Below are positions 1-7,724 of a DNA stretch of 25,132 nucleotides, piece after piece. Source of the DNA: Bacteroidota bacterium. GTDB lineage: Bacteria; Bacteroidota; Bacteroidia; Bacteroidales; Bacteroidaceae. How positions within the stretch are numbered: position 1 is the stretch's first letter; the number at the start of each line of letters is the position of its first letter. The stretch lies in the NCBI GenBank assembly GCA_023415545.1, contig JAEZKJ010000012.1, positions 1 through 25,132 on the forward strand, written 5' to 3'. A program made the translations under genes and the position numbers. The notes below the pieces were generated by a model. The model ran no database searches. It saw nothing but the letters and a program-made list of their open reading frames with translations, and was not told where the DNA came from.

Positions 1-633
1 AGTGGTGGGTATGGTAAGGTGGAAAAATTGGGTATGCCAATCATTGAGTGTGCCGACTATATGGAGACATCTGCGCTTGGACGAGCTGAATGGATGAAGT
101 TTTATGGAATTCTGACTGGTAAACTTGCTGAAGCTGATTCATTATTCACTCATGTTGAACAGAAGTACAATACTCTCTCTTCTAAAGCTTTAAATAGTAA
201 TTATAGACCATCTGTTTTTACTGAACTTAAAAGCAGTTCTACTTGGTATGTTCCAGGAGGGAACAGTACAATGGCTAAAATATTATATGATGCCGGAGCA
301 AACTATATTTTCAGCAATAACAATAGTAGTGGTTCTGTTCCTTTGTCTTTTGAATCTGTATTCGAGAAGGGTGAAAAAGCCGACTTTTGGATCATAAAAT
401 ACAATCAGGTTAAAGATAAGACTTACAAAGAGCTAAAAGATGACTACTCACCATATTCTAATTTTGGAGCATTCAAAAATAGGAATATATATGGATGCAA
501 TACAAAAGACATTCCATTTTACGAAGAGTCACCTTTTCACCCGGAGCTACTCCTTGCCGACTTGATTAAAATATTCCACCCAGAGATAGCAGAGGATTAT
601 GAATTGAAATATTTCAGTAAATTAGCAGAATAA
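1..633 (+). CDS. ABC transporter substrate-binding protein, cobalamin/iron-siderophore class, 5'-truncated
   Basis: Periplasmic binding protein of the BtuF/FepB type (COG0614 class) that would deliver a metal chelate such as cobalamin, heme or a siderophore to the permease encoded next. The reading frame is open to base 1 (codons for SGGYGK precede the GTG at 19), so this is the C-terminal part of a longer protein and the GTG is not the real start. Visible hallmarks are a segment PIIECADYMETSALGRAEW near the beginning, then WYVPGGNSTMAKILYDAGA, SGSVPLSFESVFEKG and NIYGCNTKDIPFYEESPFHP, all of which resemble Bacteroidetes members of the family as I remember them. The signal peptide or lipobox lies outside the window. 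The stop is one base before the TTG start of the permease, so the genes are one operon. The substrate cannot be read from the sequence. Confidence 0.88.
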   Translation, partial: SGGYGKVEKLGMPIIECADYMETSALGRAEWMKFYGILTGKLAEADSLFTHVEQKYNTLSSKALNSNYRPSVFTELKSSSTWYVPGGNSTMAKILYDAGANYIFSNNNSSGSVPLSFESVFEKGEKADFWIIKYNQVKDKTYKELKDDYSPYSNFGAFKNRNIYGCNTKDIPFYEESPFHPELLLADLIKIFHPEIAEDYELKYFSKLAE

Positions 634-634
634 A

Positions 635-1666
635 TTGGGATATAAAGGATTAAAATATTGCATTATGTTGTCGCTGCTAATTATTGTTTTAGTAGCCGGC
701 AACCTACTTTTCGGTTCTATAAAGATACCGGCCGAAGCCGTGTGGGATATTCTTTGTGGTAATGAAGTTGAGAAAAGTAGCTGGACATATATTATTTGGG
801 AGTCAAGATTTCCACAAGCAATTACTGCCATGCTTTGCGGAGCAGCACTAGCTGCGAGTGGACTAATGTTACAAACAGTCTTCAATAATCCACTTGCCGG
901 GCCATCTATTTTAGGTATTAACTCGGGAGCAAGTTTGGGAGTAGCGATTGTCATGTTAACAGGAGGAGCAGCACTTTCTGCCCTTTCATTCAGCGTATCC
1001 TCATTTCTTGCGATACTTCTTGGAGCTTTTTTGGGCTCTATTGTAGTTATGTCAGTGATAATATTCTTCTCAACAATGATAAAAAGCAATATTATGCTTT
1101 TGATAACCGGTATAATGATCGGTTATATCACCTCATCAGCCATATCACTACTGAATTTCTTCTCTACTGCCGAAGGTGTAAAATCATATATGATATGGGG
1201 AATGGGTAACTTCAGTGGTGTATCACTAAACCAACTTCCTTACTTCACAGCTATCTGTCTGTTGGGCCTCTTCATAACAATACTTATGATTAAGCCTCTC
1301 AATGCTCTCCTATTAGGAAGTCGCTATGCCGAAAATCTTGGAATAAATATTAAGCGTACTCGCAACATTCTTCTTATAGCAACAGGTATACTAACAGCCG
1401 TTACAACTGCATTCTGTGGTCCTATAGCCTTCATTGGCCTTGCTGTACCACACATATCAAGACTTATGCTTGGTACTTCCAATCATAATTCACTTATGCC
1501 TGTTACTATTCTTACCGGCAGCGCAATAGCACTTGTGTGTAATATAATTTGTATACTACCCGGTGAATGGGGAATTATACCGCTAAATGCTGTAACTCCA
1601 ATAATAGGTGCCCCAATAATTATTTATGTTATAATCAACCAAAAAAGAATACAATATTTCAATTGA
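635..1666 (+). CDS. FecCD/BtuC-family ABC transporter permease
   Basis: Inner-membrane permease for cobalamin, heme or siderophore import, acting as a dimer with the downstream ATPase and the upstream binding protein. At 343 residues it has the usual family length and is almost wholly hydrophobic, with about nine or ten membrane segments. Family signatures include AAALAASGLMLQTVFNNPLA, GPSILGINSGASLGVA and, near the C-terminus, CGPIAFIGLAVPHISRLMLG, the loop that contacts the ATPase. I use the TTG at 635, one base after the previous stop; an in-frame ATG at 665 would remove ten residues and start directly at the first membrane segment (MLSLLIIVLVAG), and is a fair alternative. The stop codon TGA shares one base with the ATG of the ATPase gene (TGATG), which implies translational coupling. 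Confidence 0.93.
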   Translation: MGYKGLKYCIMLSLLIIVLVAGNLLFGSIKIPAEAVWDILCGNEVEKSSWTYIIWESRFPQAITAMLCGAALAASGLMLQTVFNNPLAGPSILGINSGASLGVAIVMLTGGAALSALSFSVSSFLAILLGAFLGSIVVMSVIIFFSTMIKSNIMLLITGIMIGYITSSAISLLNFFSTAEGVKSYMIWGMGNFSGVSLNQLPYFTAICLLGLFITILMIKPLNALLLGSRYAENLGINIKRTRNILLIATGILTAVTTAFCGPIAFIGLAVPHISRLMLGTSNHNSLMPVTILTGSAIALVCNIICILPGEWGIIPLNAVTPIIGAPIIIYVIINQKRIQYFN

Positions 1667-2679
1667 TGAAAAAGAGAGCTGTTTTAGTTGCTAACAACTT
1701 GTCTATAGGTTACCGTTCAGGGAAAAGAGAGACTTTGGTACATCGAGATATTAACCTTACTCTTTATACCGGTCAACTTACATCTTTGCTTGGAGCAAAT
1801 GGTGCCGGTAAGTCTACTCTTTTGAGAACTCTTTCAGGTTCTCAACCTTCACTATCGGGTACACTTATGCTAAACGACAAATCTCTTTCATCATATAGTG
1901 AGAAGGAAAAATCTAAAAATATTGGAGTTGTTCTTACTGATAAAACACAAGCCGGAGGGCTTACTGTGTACGAACTTGTTGCTTTAGGCAGACAACCTCA
2001 TACCGGATTCTTTGGACGTTTAAACAATGCTGACCATGCAATAATAAAAAAAGCTCTTTCGTGGGTTGGCATAATGGAAAAAGCAGGTTGTTATACTGCT
2101 GAACTCTCCGATGGAGAAAGACAAAAAGTAATGATAGCTAAAGCGCTTGTCCAAGAATCCCCTCTTATTATTCTTGATGAGCCTACAGCATTTCTCGATG
2201 CGGTAAGTCGTATTGATATTATGACCATGCTTCATAAACTTGCTGTGGAACAGAACAAAGCTATACTACTCTCAACCCATGACATAGAACAAGCTCTTGT
2301 TCTATCCGACCGATTGTGGCTTCTAACAAAAAACAAAGGCCTTGAATGTGGAGTTACTGAGGATATTATATTGAGTAGGAAAATGGAGAGCCTATTTCCT
2401 AACAATAATATTAAATTTGACTATGACCATGGAGTATATTATCCATTAGTTGAGAGCGATAAAAAAATTAATGTAGAGTGTAATGATGAGACTACACTTC
2501 ATTGGATTATTAATGCTTTTAACCGTAATGGGTATGCTTGTATTATTAATGATAAAAAAGATGATTTACCTCTACTTATGGTAAACAAAAAGGGGGAATA
2601 CTCATTTATATATGATGGCATAAATTATAATTTCTATAATTTCGAAGAGTTACTTGATTTTATAATATCTAAAGGATAA
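1666..2679 (+). CDS. ABC transporter ATP-binding protein, FecE/BtuD type, with C-terminal extension
   Basis: ATPase that powers the importer. From the ATG at 1666 it is 337 residues. Visible motifs are Walker A GANGAGKS (43-50), the signature LSDGERQ (147-153), Walker B LIILDEPT (167-174) and the switch histidine in STHD (H205). The frame is open further upstream to 1567, but that stretch lies inside the permease gene and encodes a non-homologous, Asn/Cys-rich tail, so I take the ATG that overlaps the permease stop. The ATPase domain ends near residue 250. The last ~85 residues form an extra small alpha/beta-looking segment (ETTLHWIINAFNRNGYACII and a final EELLDFIISKG helix) absent from typical E. 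coli FecE or BtuD. Its role is unknown to me; it could be a regulatory domain. Confidence 0.94.
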   Translation: MKKRAVLVANNLSIGYRSGKRETLVHRDINLTLYTGQLTSLLGANGAGKSTLLRTLSGSQPSLSGTLMLNDKSLSSYSEKEKSKNIGVVLTDKTQAGGLTVYELVALGRQPHTGFFGRLNNADHAIIKKALSWVGIMEKAGCYTAELSDGERQKVMIAKALVQESPLIILDEPTAFLDAVSRIDIMTMLHKLAVEQNKAILLSTHDIEQALVLSDRLWLLTKNKGLECGVTEDIILSRKMESLFPNNNIKFDYDHGVYYPLVESDKKINVECNDETTLHWIINAFNRNGYACIINDKKDDLPLLMVNKKGEYSFIYDGINYNFYNFEELLDFIISKG

Positions 2680-2737
2680 TATATTATGCTAAAGTTATAT
2701 CTTGCATGATCATATATTAAATAAAAACAATGTAAGC

Positions 2738-5101
2738 ATGAATAGGTATTTTACCCTATTTATATCTCTGATGCTCTTCTTAAATGTATCTGCTCAGAAA
2801 AATTCTACCACTATTAAGGGCAGAGTAATAAATCAATATTCCAGAGCCCCAATAGAATTTGTAAATGTACTTATCAATGGTACCACAAAAGGTGCAATGA
2901 CCGACTCGTTAGGCAACTTCACCATTGAAGGTGTAGAACATGGAATAATAAAATTTAAAGTATCCTCTATTGGATATAAAAATGTGCTTACACCCGATTA
3001 CATAATATCTTTCAACACCCCATTCATTGAGATACCTTTGGAAGAGGATACTAAGCAGATTGAAGGTGTCACTATAACAGCAGGGCCCAGCGCAAGGAAA
3101 AGTGAATCACCTGTAAGCCTTCGAGTCATTGAGCTAAAAGATATAGAGAAGATGCCCGGTGCAAACAGAGATATATCTAAAATAGTAAAATCATATCCAG
3201 GAGTCTCTTTTTCACCTATAGGGTATAGAAATGATTTGATTGTCCGAGGAGGTGGACCTGCAGAAAACAAATTTTATATGGATGGTATTGAGATACCAAA
3301 TATTAATCACTTTTCTACTCAGGGAGCAACAGGAGGTCCTGTCAGTATATTAAACACCGATCTTATCAGAAGTATAAACTTCTATACCGGAGCTTTTCCG
3401 GCTAACAGAGGTGGAGCACTAAGTAGTGTAATGGATTTAAATCTTCGTGATGGGAATCCACTAGTTCATGCATATAAAGCAACTTTAGGAGCTTCAGAAG
3501 CTTCATTCAGTGGCAGCGGACCTATTTCAAAAAAAACAACTTATCTTTTTTCTATCCGTCAATCATATCTTCAGCTTCTTTTCAAAGTTCTAGGTTTACC
3601 TTTTCTTCCAAACTATATTGATGGGCAATTTAAAATTAAAAGCAATTTAAACAGTACAAATGAAATTGCTATTCTTGGTCTTATGGGAATTGACAGAATG
3701 AAACTCAATAAGAATTATAAAAAAGAGAGTGCTGAATATATATTGAGTTACCTTCCTGTAATTGAACAAAACACTTATACAATAGGAGCATCATATAAAC
3801 ATTATAGTGATAATAATATATTTGCAGTATATGTAAGCACAAGTCGTCTTGACAACAGAAATACCAAATATATCGATAATGACGAATCAAATCCTGACAA
3901 ACTTCGTTTACGACTAAAATCTTTTGAGCAAAAAACCAACATACGAACAGAATATAGTTTTAAACATGAGCTATGGAATTTAAGAACAGGAGTAGAAGCA
4001 TCATATTTAAATTATCATATGGATTATAATCAACTCCTTTCAATGGGCGTTTATGATAACTATATAACCAACCTCGGCAGATGGATGTGGGGAGGTTTCT
4101 TTATGGCTAACTATCTTTCTCCAAACAATAAATTCTCTACTGCTTTTGGTTTTAGATTAGATGGATTTGATTACAATAATATGCGTAATCCACTCGATCA
4201 TATTTCTCCAAGAATATCAATGAGATACTCTTTCAGCGAAAAATTAAGTGCTGCGGTTGGAACTGGAATCTATTATCAGTTACCTGCATATACTTCATTA
4301 GGTTACAAAGAGAGCGGAATACTGTTAAATAAAGATTTAAAGTATATGAGGGCTGTTCATGTAACTGCTGGAGTTGAATTAAAAGTAAATGAAAAATTAG
4401 CTTTCAACTCTGAACTATTTTATAAAAAGTATACCGATATACCTATGTCAGTAGTCGACAATATTCCACTTGCCTGTAAAGGTGATGATTATGGAGTTGT
4501 TGGCAACGAACTACTTATTCCTGTATCCCAAGGTAGAGCCTATGGTATTGAAATTATGGGTACATATAAAGTAGCTAAAGGAGCTGATATAACAGGTTCA
4601 CTTACCATTTTTAATAGTGAGTATAAAACAGATAAAAATAGTAATTATATTAAATCGGCGTGGGATAATGGTTTTATCCTAAACCTAAGTGCTATGAAAG
4701 AGCTTCCTAGAATGTGGATGGTTGGCGCAAAACTAAGTTTTATTGGTGGAGCACCATATACACCTTACGATATCGAGCGTTCATCACTTGTATTGGAGTG
4801 GGATAAAAGAGGCAAGCCTTATTTAGACTATTCAAAATATAATACTTTAACACGAGCAAACTTCTATCAACTTGATGTAAGAGTTGATAAAAGTTGGTAT
4901 TTCAAAAAATGGATGCTTGGTTTATATTTAGATATTCAAAATATTACCCGAAGTATACTTAAAGAGCCTGATACACCGATAAGCACAGGTACTATTGAAG
5001 ATAGTTCTCTTCCTTTACCACAGCAAAAATATGTAATTAAATACATTAAACAGGATTCAGGAACAGTCATTCCAACCATTGGTGTAACTGTGGAGTTCTA
5101 A
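2738..5101 (+). CDS. TonB-dependent outer-membrane receptor with carboxypeptidase-regulatory-like domain
   Basis: Outer-membrane gated barrel that would import the ligand of the ABC transporter encoded just upstream. I start at the ATG at 2738, where a clean signal peptide begins (MNRYFTLFISLMLFLNVSAQ); a TTG at 2702 is in frame but adds a charged stretch. Length is 787 residues. Domains: signal peptide 1-20; CarboxypepD_reg-like beta-sandwich about 24-110 (TIKGRVINQYSRAPIEFVNV, DSLGNFTIEG); plug about 120-235, containing LIVRGGGPAENKFYMDGIEI; 22-strand barrel to the C-terminal TVEF with terminal Phe. The gap of 58 bases after the ATPase stop has no terminator that I can see, so it is likely co-transcribed. 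The ligand is unknown; the protein is longer than a typical BtuB, so cobalamin is only one option. Confidence 0.93.
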   Translation: MNRYFTLFISLMLFLNVSAQKNSTTIKGRVINQYSRAPIEFVNVLINGTTKGAMTDSLGNFTIEGVEHGIIKFKVSSIGYKNVLTPDYIISFNTPFIEIPLEEDTKQIEGVTITAGPSARKSESPVSLRVIELKDIEKMPGANRDISKIVKSYPGVSFSPIGYRNDLIVRGGGPAENKFYMDGIEIPNINHFSTQGATGGPVSILNTDLIRSINFYTGAFPANRGGALSSVMDLNLRDGNPLVHAYKATLGASEASFSGSGPISKKTTYLFSIRQSYLQLLFKVLGLPFLPNYIDGQFKIKSNLNSTNEIAILGLMGIDRMKLNKNYKKESAEYILSYLPVIEQNTYTIGASYKHYSDNNIFAVYVSTSRLDNRNTKYIDNDESNPDKLRLRLKSFEQKTNIRTEYSFKHELWNLRTGVEASYLNYHMDYNQLLSMGVYDNYITNLGRWMWGGFFMANYLSPNNKFSTAFGFRLDGFDYNNMRNPLDHISPRISMRYSFSEKLSAAVGTGIYYQLPAYTSLGYKESGILLNKDLKYMRAVHVTAGVELKVNEKLAFNSELFYKKYTDIPMSVVDNIPLACKGDDYGVVGNELLIPVSQGRAYGIEIMGTYKVAKGADITGSLTIFNSEYKTDKNSNYIKSAWDNGFILNLSAMKELPRMWMVGAKLSFIGGAPYTPYDIERSSLVLEWDKRGKPYLDYSKYNTLTRANFYQLDVRVDKSWYFKKWMLGLYLDIQNITRSILKEPDTPISTGTIEDSSLPLPQQKYVIKYIKQDSGTVIPTIGVTVEF

Positions 5102-5145
5102 ATATGAACCTCGAAAGTTAAAGAGAAAACTTTCGAGGTTCATAT
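5102..5145. terminator. Strong intrinsic terminator, probably bidirectional
   Basis: A perfect 18-bp inverted repeat, ATATGAACCTCGAAAGTT (5102-5119) and its complement (5128-5145), encloses an 8-base loop and is followed by CATTTTTAG. It begins immediately after the receptor stop codon and lies between that gene and the convergent thrC gene. The tract before it on the other strand is A/T-rich, so it could end transcription from both sides. Confidence 0.85.
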
Positions 5146-5191
5146 CATTTTTAGAAGTGATTATCTTATATTATAGTAGATAATAATTACT

Positions 5192-6496
5192 TTAATCCAC
5201 ACTCATTAAATATTTTTTGAATGTATCATACTCCTTGTTCATTGGAACACTCTGTTTTGTACCTTTCATAAACTCTTGCAGTTTTTTAGGTATTGAAACT
5301 TCCTCTTTAATAATACTTTGAACAGTATTAAGGAATTTTGCAGGATGAGCGGTTTCAAGGAAAAGGCCCACTTCACCCTCTTTTAAGTTCTCAGCAAGAG
5401 CACGATATCCACAAGCGCCATGAGGGTCAAGAAGATATCCACTATCTTTATATACAGAAGATACCATTTCACTTATCTCTTCATCACAATAAGTCGTTCC
5501 CTCTATGTCTTTACAAATCTCATCATGGCTATATCCATATAGATCGAGAACACGAGCAAAGTTGCTTGGATCACCCACATCCATAGCATTAGCAATGGTA
5601 GATACAGAAGGACGTGGATTATACTCACCACTCTTTAAGTATTTGTAGAATATATCGTTCTTATTATTTGCTGCAATAAATCTCTTTATTGGCAATCCCA
5701 TCTTCTTACCAAATAGTCCTGCTGTGATGTTACCAAAGTTTCCACTTGGAACACATACTACGAGATTATCAGCTTTACCTATTTTCTTCATCTGTGCATA
5801 AGCATAGAAGTAGTAGAATGCTTGTGGAAGGAAACGAGCAACATTTATTGAATTAGCCGATGTAAGTTTCATATGTTCATTCAACTCTTTGTCCATAAAG
5901 GCACTCTTCACAAGAGCCTGACAATCATCGAAAGTGCCATCAACCTCAATAGCAGTTATGTTCTTACCTAATGTCGTAAACTGTTTTTCCTGTATCTCAC
6001 TAACCTTTCCTTTTGGATAGAGAACATAAACATGAATACCTTCTACACCCAAAAATCCATTTGCTACAGCACTACCTGTATCACCCGAAGTAGCTACAAG
6101 TACATTAACCTTTTCAGTGCCCTCTTTGCGAATGAAATAACCAAGAAGTCGTGCCATAAATCGTCCACCAACATCCTTAAAAGCGAGTGTAGGTCCATGG
6201 AAAAGTTCAAGTGAATAAATATTTTCTTTCACCTTCACAGCAGGTATATCAAAACTTAATGTATCATATACTATTCCTTTTAGGACATCTGCCGGAACAT
6301 CATCACCAAAGAACGCATCAGCCACTCTGTATGCCATCTCTTGAAAAGATAACTTATCGATATTTTCAAAAAAATCTTCCGGAAGCTTATTAAGTTTTTC
6401 AGGCATGTATAGACCTTTATCCGAAGCTAATCCATTTACAACAGCCTCTTCAAGTGTTGCATAAGGGGCTTTTTTATTTGTACTATAGTATTTCAT
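5192..6496 (-). CDS. thrC: Threonine synthase
   Basis: Pyridoxal-phosphate enzyme that converts O-phosphohomoserine to threonine, the last step of the pathway. It is 434 residues, the normal length for the bacterial form. It begins MKYYSTNKKAPYATLEEAVV, carries the PLP lysine motif GPTLAFKDVG (K107), the ATSGDTGSA loop that holds the cofactor phosphate, and VPSGNFGNITAG later in the fold. It is the last gene of the thrA-apgM-thrC operon; its ATG lies six bases after the stop of the preceding gene. Its substrate needs a homoserine kinase, and no GHMP-family thrB is present in the operon. Confidence 0.97.
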   Translation of the reverse strand: MKYYSTNKKAPYATLEEAVVNGLASDKGLYMPEKLNKLPEDFFENIDKLSFQEMAYRVADAFFGDDVPADVLKGIVYDTLSFDIPAVKVKENIYSLELFHGPTLAFKDVGGRFMARLLGYFIRKEGTEKVNVLVATSGDTGSAVANGFLGVEGIHVYVLYPKGKVSEIQEKQFTTLGKNITAIEVDGTFDDCQALVKSAFMDKELNEHMKLTSANSINVARFLPQAFYYFYAYAQMKKIGKADNLVVCVPSGNFGNITAGLFGKKMGLPIKRFIAANNKNDIFYKYLKSGEYNPRPSVSTIANAMDVGDPSNFARVLDLYGYSHDEICKDIEGTTYCDEEISEMVSSVYKDSGYLLDPHGACGYRALAENLKEGEVGLFLETAHPAKFLNTVQSIIKEEVSIPKKLQEFMKGTKQSVPMNKEYDTFKKYLMSVD

Positions 6497-6502
6497 AATA
6501 AA

Positions 6503-7720
6503 TTATTTATCGGTGGACATAAACTCATTCATAAACTCATCTTCCTTCATTAATCCATAGCTACCATTTTTAGCAGCTACCTCATCGAAAGTCTCTACAC
6601 TATCAGCCTCTATTCCCGGATAATAAATAAGGAATGGTACAGCCTCATCGGTATGAGTACGCAATTTACAAGGAGTAGGATGGTCAGGAAGTATAGCTAT
6701 AGCAACAGGTTCATCCCAATCTTTAACTGCGTTAAATATTGGCCCAACAACTTTTTTATCAAGATTTTCGATAGTAAGTTGTTTTAAATTAAAGTCACCT
6801 TCATGTCCTGCCTCATCACTAGCCTCAATATGCAGATAAACAAAATCATCATCTTTAAGAGCCTGTAATGCAGCACTGACTTTATTCTCATAACTTGTAT
6901 TATATAAACCTGTAGCCCCTTCAACATCTATACGTTTTAGGCCGGCATAATTACCTATTCCATTTATCAAGTCAACGGCAGAGATAACAGAACCATTTTT
7001 AATGGAAGGATATTTATCTGATAGCTTCTCCATTTTTGGTCTATAACCAGGACTCCATGGCCAGATGCTATTAGCAGGATCTTTGCCTTCAGATATACGT
7101 TTTAAATTTATAGGATGATTAGCAAGTAACTCCTGTGACTTTACAATAAGTTCATTAATCAAATCAGCAGTTGGTTGAGCCTCTGGCTCTAAAGCCTTAA
7201 CCATCAATGGTCGATAAGGTTTCAAAGGAACATCATGCGGAGGTGTACAATCAATATTTTTGTTTCCACCCTTTATTACCAACAGATGGCGATACTGAAC
7301 TCCGGTATAGAAATGCACAATATCATTTCCCAACTCCTCTTGTAAATATTTAATCAAAATATCGGCCTCTTCGGTTGTTATATGTCCTGCAGAATGATTT
7401 TTCAATATATCACCCTCAATGCAAATTATATTACAACGCATAGCCATATCATCATCCTTCAAATCTATGCCAATGCTTGCAGCTTCTAGGGGGCCTCTCC
7501 CTTCATAAACTTTAGGAAGATTGTAACCCATAACCGACATATTTGCTACTTCACTTCCCGGATGAAAGCCCGGAGCTACAGTAACTAATCGGCCTACTCT
7601 TCCCATCTTTGCCAACATATCCATATTGGGTGTGGAAGAGTATTGTAGTAATGTTTTATTATTTAAAGATTCTTCAGGCCAATCGGCCATACCATCTCCA
7701 AGAATAATAATATGTTTCAT
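6503..7720 (-). CDS. apgM: ApgM-like alkaline-phosphatase-superfamily protein; probable homoserine kinase
   Basis: 405-residue member of the cofactor-independent phosphoglycerate mutase family of the archaeal/ApgM type (COG3635). Metal and catalytic motifs are intact: GDGMAD (D9), GSEVANMSVMGY with the likely phospho-acceptor Ser62, ASDEAGHEGD (D302, H306), LPDHPTP (D346, H347) and H356. It sits between thrA (4-base gap) and thrC (6-base gap), so it is translated from the same message. By family it is usually annotated phosphoglycerate mutase, but its position fills the exact slot of thrB, and members in this context have been proposed in annotation systems as a non-homologous homoserine kinase. 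I infer that homoserine phosphorylation is its job here; glycolytic mutase activity remains possible. Confidence 0.9.
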   Translation of the reverse strand: MKHIIILGDGMADWPEESLNNKTLLQYSSTPNMDMLAKMGRVGRLVTVAPGFHPGSEVANMSVMGYNLPKVYEGRGPLEAASIGIDLKDDDMAMRCNIICIEGDILKNHSAGHITTEEADILIKYLQEELGNDIVHFYTGVQYRHLLVIKGGNKNIDCTPPHDVPLKPYRPLMVKALEPEAQPTADLINELIVKSQELLANHPINLKRISEGKDPANSIWPWSPGYRPKMEKLSDKYPSIKNGSVISAVDLINGIGNYAGLKRIDVEGATGLYNTSYENKVSAALQALKDDDFVYLHIEASDEAGHEGDFNLKQLTIENLDKKVVGPIFNAVKDWDEPVAIAILPDHPTPCKLRTHTDEAVPFLIYYPGIEADSVETFDEVAAKNGSYGLMKEDEFMNEFMSTDK

Positions 7721-7724
7721 TTTT

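Noticed and set aside
622..1089. Long open frame on the minus strand inside the permease gene
   Set aside because: It lies wholly opposite a clear FecCD permease, has low-complexity shadow composition and no family resemblance.
1567..1665. Upstream extension of the ATPase frame
   Set aside because: It overlaps the permease coding end, encodes an Asn/Cys-rich tail unlike any ATPase N-terminus, and a well-placed ATG overlaps the permease stop at 1666.
2702..2737. TTG start for the first TonB-dependent receptor
   Set aside because: Twelve charged/polar residues would precede a perfect signal peptide that begins at the ATG at 2738.
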